NCBI RefSeq assembly: GCF_948472415.1
Contig: NZ_OX419519.1
Span: 1,178,001 to 1,242,000 of the forward strand
Reading direction: 5' to 3'
DNA: 64,000 nt
Source of the DNA: Kitasatospora fiedleri
GTDB taxonomy: Bacteria > Actinomycetota > Actinomycetes > Streptomycetales > Streptomycetaceae
The position numbers and the translations under genes are program-made. A model generated the notes under the pieces. That model was not told the origin of the DNA and searched no databases. It saw only the letters and a list, made by a program, of their open reading frames with translations. This document shows positions 8,886 to 17,642 of this stretch, piece by piece. Positions within the stretch are counted from its first letter, which is position 1; each line of letters begins with the position of its first letter.

Positions 8886-9344
8886 TCAGGCCCGCTGCTC
8901 GCGGCCGGCGCCGCGCTCCTCGACCAGGTCGCGCAGGGCGCGGGCGGCCCGGATCGCCTGCTCCCGGCCGCCGCCGGGCTGGATGCCGACGGCGGCCAGC
9001 GCGGTGCCGTCGGCGAGGTCGAGCACCACCCAGGGGTCACCGGCCCGGAAGTTGACCCGGACCACCTCGGCCCAGGAGAGCCGGCGGCTGCGGACGAAGT
9101 TGACCACGGTCAGGCCCTCGGCGTCGGCGACCACCTTGGGGCGGGCCAGCATCAGGCCGACCGCGGCGAACAGCAGGCCGGAGCAGGCCATCATCACCCG
9201 GTCGTTGAACTGCCAGCTCTCCGGCAGCACGACGGCGAGCACCGAGAACAGCACCACTAGCACGGCGCACAGCGCGTACAGCACGGCGCGGTTGCGGCGG
9301 GGCGTCCAGGTGACGGGCAGGGCGGCGGGTGCGGGGGTGGACAC
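8886..9344 (-). CDS. PH-domain (bPH) membrane protein next to hisG
   Basis: 152-residue protein with two closely spaced transmembrane helices (LYALCAVLVVLFSVLAVVL and a second near residue 60) followed by a bacterial PH-like domain with EGLTVVNFVRSRRLSWAEVV and WVVLDLADG. I chose the GTG at 9344 (MSTPAPAALPVTW) because a ggag ribosome-binding site lies just upstream and the longer frame adds only low-complexity residues. It lies 53 bp after hisG on the same strand, a common streptomycete neighbourhood. Function is unknown; PH-like modules often act in membrane-associated assemblies. Confidence 0.82.
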   Translation of the reverse strand: MSTPAPAALPVTWTPRRNRAVLYALCAVLVVLFSVLAVVLPESWQFNDRVMMACSGLLFAAVGLMLARPKVVADAEGLTVVNFVRSRRLSWAEVVRVNFRAGDPWVVLDLADGTALAAVGIQPGGGREQAIRAARALRDLVEERGAGREQRA

Positions 9345-9397
9345 GGGTGGCTCCAGGAGGGGCGGGACCGGGGGTGCCGGCCCCGCCCGGTGGCGGG

Positions 9398-10246
9398 TCA
9401 GATGCGGCAGGCGTGGATGTTGGTGACCAGGATGGCCCGGGCGCCGATCGCCCACAGGTCGTCCATGATCCGCTGCGCCTCCTTGCGGAGCACCATCGAG
9501 CGGACCGCGACCCAGCCCTCGGTGTGCAGCGGCGAGACGGTCGGCGACTCCAGGCCCGGGGTGAGGCCGACGGCCTCGCCGACCTTCTCGGCCCGGATGT
9601 CGTAGTCCATCAGCACGTAGCGGCGGGCCACCAGCACGCCCTGCAGGCGGCGCAGGAACTGCTCGACCGCGGCGTCCTCGCCGGCCCCCTTGGAGCGGAT
9701 CACCACCGCGTCGGAGACCAGGATCGGCTCGCCGAACACCTCCAGGCCCGCGTTGCGCAGGCTGGTGCCGGTCTCCACCACGTCGGCGATCACGTCGGCG
9801 ACGCCCAGGTGCACGGCGGTCTCCACCGCGCCGTCCAGCTTGGTGACGGTGGCCTTCACGCCGTGCTCGGCGAGGTGCTGCTCGACCAGGCCGGTGTACG
9901 AGGTGGCGATCCGCAGGCCGTCCAGGTCCCGGACGCCGGAGAGCTCCGCGCCGACCGGCCTGGCGAAGCGGAAGGTCGAGCCGGCGAAGCCGAGCGCCAG
10001 CACCTCCTCGGCCTCCGAGGCCGAGTCGAGCAGCAGGTCGCGGCCGGTGATGCCGACGTCCAGCCGGCCGGAGCCGACGTACACCGCGATGTCGCGCGGG
10101 CGCAGGAAGAAGAACTCGACCTGGTTGTCCGGGTCGACCAGGACGAGTTCCTTGGCCTCCTTGCGCTGCCGGTAGCCGGCCTCATGGAGCATCTCCGCCG
10201 CGGGACCCGAGAGCGAACCCTTGTTGGGGACGGCGATGCGGAGCAT
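9398..10246 (-). CDS. hisG: ATP phosphoribosyltransferase (HisG), long form
   Basis: Catalyses the first step of histidine synthesis, joining ATP and PRPP to phosphoribosyl-ATP. The 282-residue length and the C-terminal ACT-like domain (about 210-282, with LESPTVSPLHTEGWVAVRS and AILVTNIHACRI) mark the long, histidine-inhibited HisG that needs no HisZ. The catalytic part begins MLRIAVPNKGSLSGPAAEML and includes DVGITGRDLLLDS and the PRPP-site region IADVVETGTSLRNAGL. It is followed by the PH-domain gene and preceded by hisE (90 bp), so it is probably transcribed with hisE. Confidence 0.97.
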   Translation of the reverse strand: MLRIAVPNKGSLSGPAAEMLHEAGYRQRKEAKELVLVDPDNQVEFFFLRPRDIAVYVGSGRLDVGITGRDLLLDSASEAEEVLALGFAGSTFRFARPVGAELSGVRDLDGLRIATSYTGLVEQHLAEHGVKATVTKLDGAVETAVHLGVADVIADVVETGTSLRNAGLEVFGEPILVSDAVVIRSKGAGEDAAVEQFLRRLQGVLVARRYVLMDYDIRAEKVGEAVGLTPGLESPTVSPLHTEGWVAVRSMVLRKEAQRIMDDLWAIGARAILVTNIHACRI

Positions 10247-10336
10247 GAGTGGCGGACCCTTCGCGTTGGCGAGCAGTGGAGCGATCGGACGGGCGGTGGA
10301 ACGGAACGGCTGGAGGTGCTTGTGCAGGGGTGCGGG

Positions 10337-10609
10337 TCAGAGGTGCTTGTAGACGTCTTCGAGCGTCAGCCCGCGGGCGAGCATCATCACCTGAACGTGG
10401 TAGAGGAGCTGCGAGATCTCCTCCGCCGCCTCCTCGGACGACTGGTACTCGGCGGCCATCCAGACCTCGGCGGCCTCCTCGACGACCTTCTTGCCGATCG
10501 CGTGGACGCCCTGCTGGACCAGCTGGGCGGTACGGGAGGACGCGGGGTCGCCGGTGGCGGCCTTCTGCTGGAGCTCGGCGAAGAGCTCCTCGAATGTCTT
10601 GGAAGCCAT
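10337..10609 (-). CDS. hisE: phosphoribosyl-ATP pyrophosphatase (HisE)
   Basis: Second step of histidine synthesis: hydrolyses phosphoribosyl-ATP to phosphoribosyl-AMP. The 90-residue MazG-like all-alpha protein has [14 protein letters not shown] and [20 protein letters not shown], the acidic metal-binding helices of HisE. It is a stand-alone HisE, as usual in actinobacteria. It lies just beyond the hairpin that ends the riboflavin operon, so it and hisG probably have their own promoter in the short 10610-10655 spacer. Confidence 0.96.
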   Translation of the reverse strand: MASKTFEELFAELQQKAATGDPASSRTAQLVQQGVHAIGKKVVEEAAEVWMAAEYQSSEEAAEEISQLLYHVQVMMLARGLTLEDVYKHL

Positions 10610-10655
10610 GATGGGCTCACCTTACGGGGTGCGGGCTGACGGGCGGTAAACGGTT

Positions 10656-10696
10656 CCGCACCGTGGACGGTCCGGTGGACGGCGTCCACGGTGCGG
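10656..10696 (-). terminator. hairpin ending the riboflavin operon
   Basis: Perfect 14-bp arms at 10656-10669 and 10683-10696 around a 13-nt loop, 36 bp beyond the ribH stop. It separates rib from his transcription. Confidence 0.75.
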
Positions 10697-10731
10697 GAGG
10701 CCGCCGTCCGCGGTGGTGCGGAGGGGCGGGG

Positions 10732-11226
10732 TCAGCTCCGGGGCGCGAGCGCCGCGCGCAGCGCGGCGGCGGTGGCGACGGCGGCGGTGACGGCCTCGTG
10801 GCCCTTGTCCTCGGCGGAGCCGGGCAGCCCGGCCCGGTCCAGCGCCTGCTGCTCGGTGTCGCAGGTGAGCACGCCGAAGCCGATCGGGACGCCGGTGTCC
10901 ACCGAGACCTCGGTCAGGCCGACGGTGGCGGCCTGGCAGACGTAGTCGAAGTGCGGGGTGCCGCCGCGGATCACCACGCCCAGCGCGACCACCGCGTCGT
11001 ACCCGGCGGCGGCCAGCCGCTTGGCGGCGACCGGCAGCTCGAAGGTGCCCGGGACGCGGACCACGGCCGCGTCACCGATGCCCAGGTCCTTCAGGGCGCG
11101 CCGGGCGCCGTCCAGCAGGCCGTTCATCACCTGCTCGTGCCACTGCGCGGCGATCACCGCGACCCGCAGGTCGGCGCAGTTCTCCAGGCTCTCCGGGGAC
11201 AGGACGGGGGCTCCGTGGCCGGCCAT
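10732..11226 (-). CDS. ribH: 6,7-dimethyl-8-ribityllumazine synthase
   Basis: Penultimate step of riboflavin synthesis: condenses 5-amino-6-ribitylaminouracil with 3,4-dihydroxy-2-butanone 4-phosphate. The 164-residue protein has the family features: [16 protein letters not shown] near the N-terminus, [35 protein letters not shown] and [18 protein letters not shown]. It is the last gene of ribE-ribM-ribBA-ribH and lies 97 bp after ribBA, a spacer containing a 17-bp direct repeat. Confidence 0.97.
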   Translation of the reverse strand: MAGHGAPVLSPESLENCADLRVAVIAAQWHEQVMNGLLDGARRALKDLGIGDAAVVRVPGTFELPVAAKRLAAAGYDAVVALGVVIRGGTPHFDYVCQAATVGLTEVSVDTGVPIGFGVLTCDTEQQALDRAGLPGSAEDKGHEAVTAAVATAAALRAALAPRS

Positions 11227-11241
11227 GTTCGTCTTCCTCTG

Positions 11242-11275
11242 TTCGTTGCTGGCGGTGGTTCGTTGCTGGCGGTGG
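11242..11275. repeat. 17-bp direct repeat between ribBA and ribH
   Basis: ttcgttgctggcggtgg occurs twice back to back (11242-11258 and 11259-11275) just upstream of ribH. No function is evident. Confidence 0.85.
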
Positions 11276-11323
11276 TGCGGGGCGTGCGGCGGGTCGGGGC
11301 TCGCGGTGGTGCGGGGGCGGCGG

Positions 11324-12622
11324 CTACTTGCCGTCGTCCTCCTCCAGCCACGGCAGGTCGTGGCCCATCCGGTCGCGCTTGGTGCGCAGGTAGCGCAGGT
11401 TGTGCTCGCTCGCGGCGGTGGGCAGCGGGCGGCGGGCGGCGACCTTGAGGCCGTGGTCGGTGAGCGCGGTCTGCTTGGCCGGGTTGTTGCTGAGCAGGGT
11501 CAGCGAGCGGACGCCGAGGTCGGTGAGCATCTGGGCGCCGATCGAGTAGTCGCGGGCGTCGGCGGGCAGGCCCTGGTCAAGGTTGGCGTCGACGGTGTCC
11601 AGGCCCTGCTCCTGGAGCTGGTAGGCGCGCAGCTTGTGGGCCAGGCCGATGCCGCGGCCCTCGTGGCCGCGCAGGTAGAGCACCACGCCGCGGCCGGCCG
11701 CGGCGACGGCGGCCAGCGAGGCGCTCAGCTGGGGGCCGCAGTCGCAGCGCAGCGAGCCGAACACGTCGCCGGTCAGGCACTCGGAGTGCAGCCGGACCAG
11801 CACGTCCTCGCCCTCGGGGAGCCGGCCGTCCGCGTCCAGGCCGCCGGCCACCAGGGCCAGGTGCTCGGTGCCGTCGATCGTGCCGCGGTAGCCGACGGCG
11901 GTGAACGTGCCGTGCTCGGTGGGCAGTTGGGTGACGGCGGCGCGGTCGACGTGCAGTTCGGTGCGGCGGCGGTAGGCGATCAGGTCCTCGATCGAGATGA
12001 TCGCCAGGCCGTGTTCGCGGGCGAAGGCGTGCAGTTCGGGCAGCCGGGCCATGGTGCCGTCGTCGTTGACCACCTCGGCGATGCCGCCGGCCGGGGGGAG
12101 CCCGGCGAGCCGGGCCAGGTCGACGGCGGCCTCGGTGTGGCCGGGGCGGACCAGCACGCCGCCGTCGACGGCGCGCAGCGGGAAGACGTGGCCGGGGCGG
12201 GTGAGGTCGGTGGGCTCGGTGCCGGCGGTGGCGAGCAGCTTGACGGTGCGGGCCCGGTCGGCGGCCGAGATGCCGGTGGAGACGCCGTCGCGGGCGTCGA
12301 CCGAGACGGCGTACGCGGTGCCCTTGCGGTCCTCGTTGACCCGGGTCATCGGCGGGAGCTTCAGCCGGTCCAGTTCCTCCCCGGTCATCGGGACGCAGAT
12401 CACGCCGGAGGAGTGCCGGACGGTGAAGGCCAGCAGTTCGGGGGTGGCGGCCGAGGCGGCGAAGACGATGTCGCCCTCGTTCTCGCGGTCCTCGTCGTCG
12501 ACCACGATCACGGCGCGGCCGAGCGCGATGTCGGCGACGGCGCGCTCGACCGGGTCGAGGGCGAGCGGCCCGGCGGCGGGGCCGGAAGCGGCGGGCCGGG
12601 GGGTGGTGGGCTGGGCGCTCAT
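11324..12622 (-). CDS. ribBA: bifunctional DHBP synthase / GTP cyclohydrolase II
   Basis: 432-residue enzyme feeding both branches of riboflavin synthesis. The N-terminal 3,4-dihydroxy-2-butanone 4-phosphate synthase domain (about residues 20-215) shows [26 protein letters not shown] and [10 protein letters not shown]. The C-terminal GTP cyclohydrolase II domain (about 220-425) shows the zinc cysteines in [18 protein letters not shown] and the [17 protein letters not shown] loop. The ATG at 12622 overlaps the ribM stop (ATGA), so it is translationally coupled to the transporter gene. Its expression should follow the FMN riboswitch at the head of the operon. Confidence 0.97.
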   Translation of the reverse strand: MSAQPTTPRPAASGPAAGPLALDPVERAVADIALGRAVIVVDDEDRENEGDIVFAASAATPELLAFTVRHSSGVICVPMTGEELDRLKLPPMTRVNEDRKGTAYAVSVDARDGVSTGISAADRARTVKLLATAGTEPTDLTRPGHVFPLRAVDGGVLVRPGHTEAAVDLARLAGLPPAGGIAEVVNDDGTMARLPELHAFAREHGLAIISIEDLIAYRRRTELHVDRAAVTQLPTEHGTFTAVGYRGTIDGTEHLALVAGGLDADGRLPEGEDVLVRLHSECLTGDVFGSLRCDCGPQLSASLAAVAAAGRGVVLYLRGHEGRGIGLAHKLRAYQLQEQGLDTVDANLDQGLPADARDYSIGAQMLTDLGVRSLTLLSNNPAKQTALTDHGLKVAARRPLPTAASEHNLRYLRTKRDRMGHDLPWLEEDDGK

Positions 12623-13260
12623 GCGGCGGCTCCGGTGGGGATCGGGGCGGTGCGGGCCGCCCGGGCCTTCGTCCACCAGCTGGCCAGGCCGGCCACCACC
12701 AGGACGAAGTAGATGCTGAAGGTGAGGGCCGAGAAGACGTAGCCGTGGGTGTACGAGTACGGGACGCTGATCAGGTCGACGGCGATCCAGGCGAACCAGA
12801 ACTCGACCCAGCCGCGGGCCTGGGCGTACATCGCGGCCAGCGTGCCGACGAAGATGTACGCGTCCAGCAGCGGGTTCCAGGACAGCTTCGGGAAGGCGTG
12901 GAAGAGCGCGGCGACGGCGGCGGTGCCGGCCGCGGTGGCGACGACCAGCACGGCCCGTTCGCGCCAGTTGGCGAAGCGCACCTCGACCTGGCCGGTGTCG
13001 CGGCGGCCCCGGCTCCACTGCGTCCAGCCCCAGACGGCGGCGACGATGACGATCACCTGCTTGCCGATCAGGCCGGGCACCTGCCCGCCGAGGAAGGCGG
13101 TGATCAGCACCGCGCCGGCCAGCAGTTGGGCGGGCCAGGTGAGCACCGAGCGGCGCCAGCCGAGGGCCAGGGCGCCGAGCCCGATCAGGTTGCCGGTCAT
13201 GTCGGCGACCTTCACGTGCTCGCCGAAGGCGGTGAAGGCCAGGTCTCCGAACGCGCTCAC
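12619..13260 (-). CDS. ribM: PnuC-family riboflavin transporter (RibM)
   Basis: 213-residue multi-spanning membrane protein of the PnuC family. Position within the FMN-riboswitch rib operon, between ribE and ribBA, identifies it as the RibM-type riboflavin facilitator known from Streptomyces davaonensis and Corynebacterium rather than a nicotinamide riboside carrier. Hydrophobic segments include [20 protein letters not shown] and [20 protein letters not shown], with the PnuC-like [11 protein letters not shown] and [17 protein letters not shown] near the end. The GTG start at 13260 overlaps the ribE stop by 4 bp, and its stop overlaps the ribBA start. Confidence 0.9.
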   Translation of the reverse strand: MSAFGDLAFTAFGEHVKVADMTGNLIGLGALALGWRRSVLTWPAQLLAGAVLITAFLGGQVPGLIGKQVIVIVAAVWGWTQWSRGRRDTGQVEVRFANWRERAVLVVATAAGTAAVAALFHAFPKLSWNPLLDAYIFVGTLAAMYAQARGWVEFWFAWIAVDLISVPYSYTHGYVFSALTFSIYFVLVVAGLASWWTKARAARTAPIPTGAAA

Positions 13261-13916
13261 TTGGAACCCCCCAGGGTCTCGGGCAGGGCACGGGTGTCGA
13301 GCAGCCGCTCGACGTACTTGGCGAGCACGTCCACCTCGAGGTTGACGGGGTCGCCGACCGCCTTGGCGCCCAGCGTGGTGAGGGCGAGGGTGGCGGGGAT
13401 GAGCGAGACGGTGAACGAGTCGAGGGCGGCCTCGACGACGGTGAGGCTCACTCCGTCCACGGTGATCGACCCCTTCTCGACCAGGTAGCGCGAGATCGGC
13501 TGCGGCAGGGTGAAACGCAGCACCTCCCAGCGCGGGTTCCCGTCCGGGTCGAGGTCGCCGGGCTCGCGGGAGAGCAGCGTCCCGGTGCCGTCGACGTGCC
13601 CCTGCACCAGGTGGCCGCCGAGCCGGGCGCCGAGCGCCATCGCCCGTTCCAGGTTGACCCGGGAGCCGGGGCGCAGCACGCCGAGGCTGGAGCGCAGCAG
13701 CGTCTCGCGCATCACGTCGGCGCTGAACTCGCCGGGGAGGTCCGCGAGTTGCTCGTTGTCGTCGAGGACGGTCAGACAGACGCCGTTGACCGCGATGGAG
13801 TCGCCGTGCCGGGCGTCGGCCGTGACGACCGGACCGCGCAGGCGGATGCGCGAGGATTCGCCGATCTCCTCGATGGAGACGACCTCGCCGAGCTCTTCGA
13901 TGATGCCGGTGAACAC
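13257..13916 (-). CDS. ribE: riboflavin synthase alpha chain
   Basis: Last step of riboflavin synthesis: dismutation of two 6,7-dimethyl-8-ribityllumazine molecules. The 219-residue protein contains the two internal lumazine-binding repeats of the family: [12 protein letters not shown] with [11 protein letters not shown] in the first, and [14 protein letters not shown] with [14 protein letters not shown] in the second. The GTG at 13916 gives the canonical MFTGIIEE start; longer frames run into the riboswitch leader. It is the first gene of the rib operon (called ribB in S. davaonensis nomenclature). Confidence 0.96.
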   Translation of the reverse strand: MFTGIIEELGEVVSIEEIGESSRIRLRGPVVTADARHGDSIAVNGVCLTVLDDNEQLADLPGEFSADVMRETLLRSSLGVLRPGSRVNLERAMALGARLGGHLVQGHVDGTGTLLSREPGDLDPDGNPRWEVLRFTLPQPISRYLVEKGSITVDGVSLTVVEAALDSFTVSLIPATLALTTLGAKAVGDPVNLEVDVLAKYVERLLDTRALPETLGGSK

Positions 13917-14481
13917 CCGGGTTCTCCTCGCGCTTGGGGCGCGGACTCCGGGGCGGCTCACGGGAGTTGACTGCGGACGGCACGCCGGACGCGGCTCCCC
14001 CGGAGCGCCTGGGCTTCCTCGCCGAGGCACGGGTTCGCTGCCGTCCTGCTGCGCACCCCGGCCCTCGGGTGGGCCGCGGTACTGACACGCCTGGTCCGCC
14101 GCGCACGCCTCCCATCCGGACTTTAACCGTCGGTCCAGGAATTTCACCTGGTCAACCGCCCGCTGGCTGCGGACGGGTCGCGGACTGTAACCGCCGGTTC
14201 GGATTTTCACCGACCCCGGAGTGCGCTGAACGTCACTGGTACTGCACCCACATTGTTGCACGCGCCGGTGGTCCGGCCGCAAGGACGCGTGCTGTGGCCT
14301 GGTTCACGCCGGCGGAGCGGGGCGGGAGGGAATAGGTCCCGGTACGGAGGAATCCCGGCCGGGGAGTTGGGCCCGGAAGTCGGTGCGGGTCGGTGCGGGT
14401 CGGTGCGGGTCGGGCCGGGCCCGGGGAGCCGGGTCGACGCCGCCCGTCGGGCGCGCGGTGAGCGGGGGTAGCGTCGGGCGG
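13917..14481. other. rib leader and divergent intergenic region
   Basis: 565 bp without a gene. It holds the ribE leader, the FMN riboswitch (14104-14230) and, upstream of the divergent flavoprotein gene, three tandem copies of about 10 bp (gtgcgggtcg) at roughly 14382-14412. I see no small gene in it. Confidence 0.7.
14104..14230 (-). promoter_or_regulatory. FMN riboswitch (RFN element) of the rib operon
   Basis: On the minus strand, about 190 nt upstream of ribE, the conserved RFN elements appear in order: GGGGTCGGTGAAAATCC, ACCGGCGGTTACAGTCC, GGTTGACCAGGTGAAATTCC, GACCGACGGTTAAAGTCC and GGATGGGAG. This is the FMN-sensing aptamer; FMN binding is expected to shut off the riboflavin genes. 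The 13917-14103 leader between aptamer and ribE would hold the expression platform. Confidence 0.95.
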
Positions 14482-15120
14482 GTGATCTTCGACGCCCTGG
14501 CCGCGGACGCGATCCGCGGACCGGCCCGCCTGCGGGCCCTGTACGAGCAGCCGAGCGCGCTGGTGCGGCGCAAGCAGGTGGACCGCCTGCACGAGGCGGA
14601 CCGCCGGCTGATCGGCTGCGCCTCGCTGGTGTTCGTCGCCACCGCCGACGCGGACGGCAACTGCGACGCCACGCCGCGCGGCGGCCCGCCCGGCTTCGTC
14701 GCGGTGCTGGACGAGCGCACCCTGGCGATCCCGGACGCCACCGGCAACCGGCGGCTGGACACCCTGCACAACGTCGCCGCCACCGGGAAGGCCGGCCTGC
14801 TCTTCGTCGTCCCCGGCCGGGCCGCCACCCTGCGGGTCAACGGGCGGGCCTGCGTGAGCGAGGACCCGGAGCTGCTGGCCCGGCTGACGCCGGTGGGCAA
14901 GCCGCCGCGCACCGCGATCGTGGTGGCCGCCGACGAGGTGTACGGGCACTGCCCGAAGGCGCTGCTGCGCTCGTCCGCCTGGCGGCCCGAGCGGTGGCTG
15001 CCCGCCGACGCGGCGCCCGGTTCGGCCGAGATCACCCTCTCCCACGTGGGCGATCCGGCGCTCACCCTGGAGCAGGTGGTGGCCGCCGAGGAGGAGTCGC
15101 TGCGGCTGCGCTACGAGTGA
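14482..15120 (+). CDS. pyridoxamine 5'-phosphate oxidase-like (split-barrel) flavoprotein
   Basis: 212-residue soluble protein of the FMN-binding split-barrel superfamily, resembling the MSMEG_1061 type. Visible features: CASLVFVATADADGNCDATPRGG (first barrel strands), GLLFVVPGRAATLRVNGRA, and the C-terminal KALLRSSAWRPERW typical of this subfamily. The GTG at 14482 starts it. The precise reaction is unknown; relatives reduce F420-, FMN- or haem-type substrates. It lies divergent from the riboflavin operon, fitting a flavin link, but it has its own upstream region. Confidence 0.8.
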   Translation: MIFDALAADAIRGPARLRALYEQPSALVRRKQVDRLHEADRRLIGCASLVFVATADADGNCDATPRGGPPGFVAVLDERTLAIPDATGNRRLDTLHNVAATGKAGLLFVVPGRAATLRVNGRACVSEDPELLARLTPVGKPPRTAIVVAADEVYGHCPKALLRSSAWRPERWLPADAAPGSAEITLSHVGDPALTLEQVVAAEEESLRLRYE

Positions 15121-15232
15121 TGCGGGGCCCGCGAGGGGGGTTGCGGGAGGGGGGCCGGGAGGGCTTCGCGGCGGGCTGGTGCATGCTGGGAGGCACGGGA
15201 TCTCCGCATAGGCGGAACTTTGGGGGGCCATA

Positions 15233-15262
15233 GCTTCGGCTTATGACGACATAAGCCGAAGC
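15233..15262. promoter_or_regulatory. 12-bp inverted repeat upstream of fprA
   Basis: gcttcggcttat (15233-15244) and ataagccgaagc (15251-15262) are perfect inverse complements around a 6-nt spacer, with an inner TTATG...CATAA palindrome. It sits 113 bp past the flavoprotein stop and 73 bp before fprA, so it may be a terminator hairpin or an operator for fprA. Confidence 0.6.
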
Positions 15263-15334
15263 CCGGTACCGGGCGCGCCCGCCGGCCGCGAGGCTGGGCG
15301 GTACGCGCCCCGAGTCGAACAGGAGTACCTGCCC

Positions 15335-16723
15335 ATGCCCCGCCCCGTCCGGGTGGCCATCGTCGGTTCCGGCCCCGCCGGGATCTACGCCGCCGACGCG
15401 CTGCTGAAGTCCGACCTGGCCGCCGCCCCCGGCGTCTCCATCGACCTGATCGAGCGCCTGCCCGCCCCCTTCGGCCTGATCCGCTACGGCGTCGCCCCCG
15501 ACCACCCCCGGATCAAGGGCATCATCACCGCCCTGCACCAGGTCCTCGACAAGCCCCAGGTCCGCCTGCTCGGCAACGTCGACTACCCCGGCGACCTCTC
15601 GCTCGACGAACTGCACCGCTTCTACGACGCGGTGGTCTTCGCCACCGGCGCCGAGGCCGACCGCGACCTGAACATCCCCGGCATCGGGCTGGACGGCTCG
15701 TACGGCGCGGCCGACTTCGTCTCCTGGTACGACGGCCACCCCGAAGTCCCGCGCGAGTGGCCGCTGGAGGCCGAGCAGGTCGCCGTCCTCGGCGTCGGCA
15801 ACGTCGCGCTCGACGTGGCCCGCATCCTGGCCAAGACCGCGGACGAGCTGCTGCCCACCGAGATCCCGCCGAACGTGTACGAGGGCCTGGCCGCGAACCG
15901 CGCCGTCGAGGTGCACGTGTTCGGGCGGCGCGGGCCCGCGCAGGCCAAGTTCTCCCCGATGGAGCTGCGCGAACTCGACCACTCCCCCACCATCGAGGTC
16001 GTCGTCGACCCCGAGGACATCGACTACGACGAGGGCTCGATCGCCACCCGGCGCGCCAACAAGCAGGCCGACATGGTCGCCTCGACCCTGGAGAACTGGG
16101 CGATCCGCGACGTCGGCGACCGGCCGCACCGCATCCACCTGCACTTCTTCGAGAACCCGGTCGAGGTGCTCGGCGCGGACGGCAGGGTCGTCGCGCTGCG
16201 CACCGAGCGCACCGAACTCGACGGCACCGGCAACACGGTGGGCACCGGCACCTTCCGCGACTGGCCGGTCCAGGCCGTCTACCGGGCGGTCGGCTACCGC
16301 TCCGACGAACTGCCCAAGCTGCCCTTCGACACCCTGACCGCGACCGTCCCGCACCAGGCCGGCCGGGTCCAGGAGAACGGCGCCCACCTGCCCTCCGTCT
16401 ACGTCACCGGCTGGGTCAAGCGCGGCCCCGTCGGCCTGATCGGCCACACCAAGGGCGACGCCAACGAGACGGTCGCCTGCCTGGTCGCCGACCACGCGGC
16501 GGGCCTGCTGCGGCCCGCCGCCGAACCCGCCGAGGACGCCGTCGTCGGCTTCCTGCGCAGCCGCGGCGTCGACTTCACCACCTGGGAGGGCTGGCAGCAC
16601 CTCGACGCCCACGAGAAGGCCCTCGGCGCGGCGGAGGGCCGCGAGCGGGTCAAGGTCGTCGACCGGGTCGGCATGCTCGACGCCTCCCGCAGCGACCGGG
16701 CGGCGGACCGCAACCCGCGGTAG
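15335..16723 (+). CDS. fprA: ferredoxin-NADP(+) reductase (FprA type)
   Basis: 462-residue FAD enzyme of the adrenodoxin-reductase/FprA class, moving electrons between NADPH and ferredoxins (for example for P450s). Motifs in order: FAD Rossmann site VAIVGSGPAGIYAADALL (residue 6 on), IERLPAPFGLIRYGVAPDHP, NADP site VLGVGNVALDVARIL, VFGRRGPAQAKFSPMELREL, and C-terminal VTGWVKRGPVGLIGHTKGDA. It is monocistronic, with an inverted repeat upstream and a long hairpin downstream. Confidence 0.95.
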   Translation: MPRPVRVAIVGSGPAGIYAADALLKSDLAAAPGVSIDLIERLPAPFGLIRYGVAPDHPRIKGIITALHQVLDKPQVRLLGNVDYPGDLSLDELHRFYDAVVFATGAEADRDLNIPGIGLDGSYGAADFVSWYDGHPEVPREWPLEAEQVAVLGVGNVALDVARILAKTADELLPTEIPPNVYEGLAANRAVEVHVFGRRGPAQAKFSPMELRELDHSPTIEVVVDPEDIDYDEGSIATRRANKQADMVASTLENWAIRDVGDRPHRIHLHFFENPVEVLGADGRVVALRTERTELDGTGNTVGTGTFRDWPVQAVYRAVGYRSDELPKLPFDTLTATVPHQAGRVQENGAHLPSVYVTGWVKRGPVGLIGHTKGDANETVACLVADHAAGLLRPAAEPAEDAVVGFLRSRGVDFTTWEGWQHLDAHEKALGAAEGRERVKVVDRVGMLDASRSDRAADRNPR

Positions 16724-16742
16724 CCGCCGTTTCGACCACGGT

Positions 16743-16799
16743 GAACGCCCGGCCGGACCGTCCAGGACCACGTCCTGCGGCGCGCCCGGCCGGGCGTTC
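16743..16799 (+). terminator. hairpin terminator after fprA
   Basis: Perfect 14-bp arms (16743-16756 and 16786-16799) around a 29-nt loop, starting 20 bp after the fprA stop, between convergent genes. Confidence 0.7.
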
Positions 16800-16835
16800 G
16801 CGCGCGACCGCGCGGAAGGCCGCGGGGCCCGGGCC

Positions 16836-16889
16836 GGTCAGTCCTGCGGAGCCGGTCAGCCCTGCGGGGCCGGTCAGCCCTGCGGGGCG
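16836..16889. repeat. 18-bp tandem repeat, three copies
   Basis: Three units of ggtcagccctgcggggcc (two substitutions in the first, one in the last) at 16836, 16854 and 16872. The third overlaps the last codons of the CGNR gene, so repeat expansion may have set its C-terminus. Confidence 0.85.
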
Positions 16890-17500
16890 GGGCCGGTGCG
16901 TTGGCGGTCGTAGTGCCGGGCGACCCGGGCCCGGTTGCCGCAGGAGGTCTTGCACCACTCCTGGCGGCCGTGGCTCTTGACGAAGTACCGCACGCAGCGC
17001 GGCGCCTGGCAGGCCCGCAGCTGTTCCCGCTCGGGCCCGGCCAGGAACTCGATCACCGCGCGGGCCAGCGCGGCGAGCAGCCGGGCGCGGGCGTCCCCGG
17101 TGGAGGAGAGCGGACGCATCCGGGCCGGTGACTCCCCCGCGTCCCAGCCGAGTTGCGGGGCGACCGGGTCGAGCGCGGCCGCGGCGTTCAGCCGTTCCAG
17201 TGCCCGGTCGGCGGGCATCAGCCGGTGCGCGTCGGCGCGGCTGGCGGGGCCGGGGCTGACGGCCCGGGCGAACAGGGCGCGGGCGGCGCGGCGCAGTTCG
17301 AGCATCTCGGTGTGCAGGTCGGCGTCCAGGGCGGGGAGTTCGGCCGGGCCGGTGAAGCGGGTGCCGTGTTCGGCCAGCCAGGCGGCCGCGTCGTCGGCCT
17401 CCGCCAGATCGTCCAGCACGCCGCCGTCGCCGTCGTGGCGGATGGTGCCCACCAAGTCCAGTGCGGGCCACCGCTGCCGGGTGCCGCCCTCGTTCGCCAT
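16874..17500 (-). CDS. CGNR zinc-finger protein (ABATE domain)
   Basis: 208-residue regulator-like protein. An N-terminal all-helical stress-associated domain precedes a C-terminal zinc finger CQAPRCVRYFVKS...EWCKTSCGNRARVARHY, the hallmark CGNR motif (about residues 165-200). I prefer the ATG at 17500 (MANEGGTRQRW) because a GAGGAG ribosome-binding site lies about 8 nt upstream; the frame could extend to 17524. Such proteins are presumed DNA-binding regulators. It is convergent with fprA and divergent from the phosphoesterase gene; no target is evident. Confidence 0.85.
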   Translation of the reverse strand: MANEGGTRQRWPALDLVGTIRHDGDGGVLDDLAEADDAAAWLAEHGTRFTGPAELPALDADLHTEMLELRRAARALFARAVSPGPASRADAHRLMPADRALERLNAAAALDPVAPQLGWDAGESPARMRPLSSTGDARARLLAALARAVIEFLAGPEREQLRACQAPRCVRYFVKSHGRQEWCKTSCGNRARVARHYDRQRTGPAPQG

Positions 17501-17642
17501 GCCGTCGCTCCTCGTTCGCGCCACCAGGTCACCGGGCCGGTGGGCCGGTGGGCATTCTCCCTTGCCCGGTCGGCCGTTCCTACCCTAGATTCCCTAACGC
17601 CAAAGCGAAAGTTATCCGTTAGGACAAGGCCGAGGAGTCCCC

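Noticed and set aside
13934..14335. 133-aa plus-strand frame across the rib leader
   Set aside because: It runs through the conserved FMN riboswitch on the other strand and has no protein-like composition.
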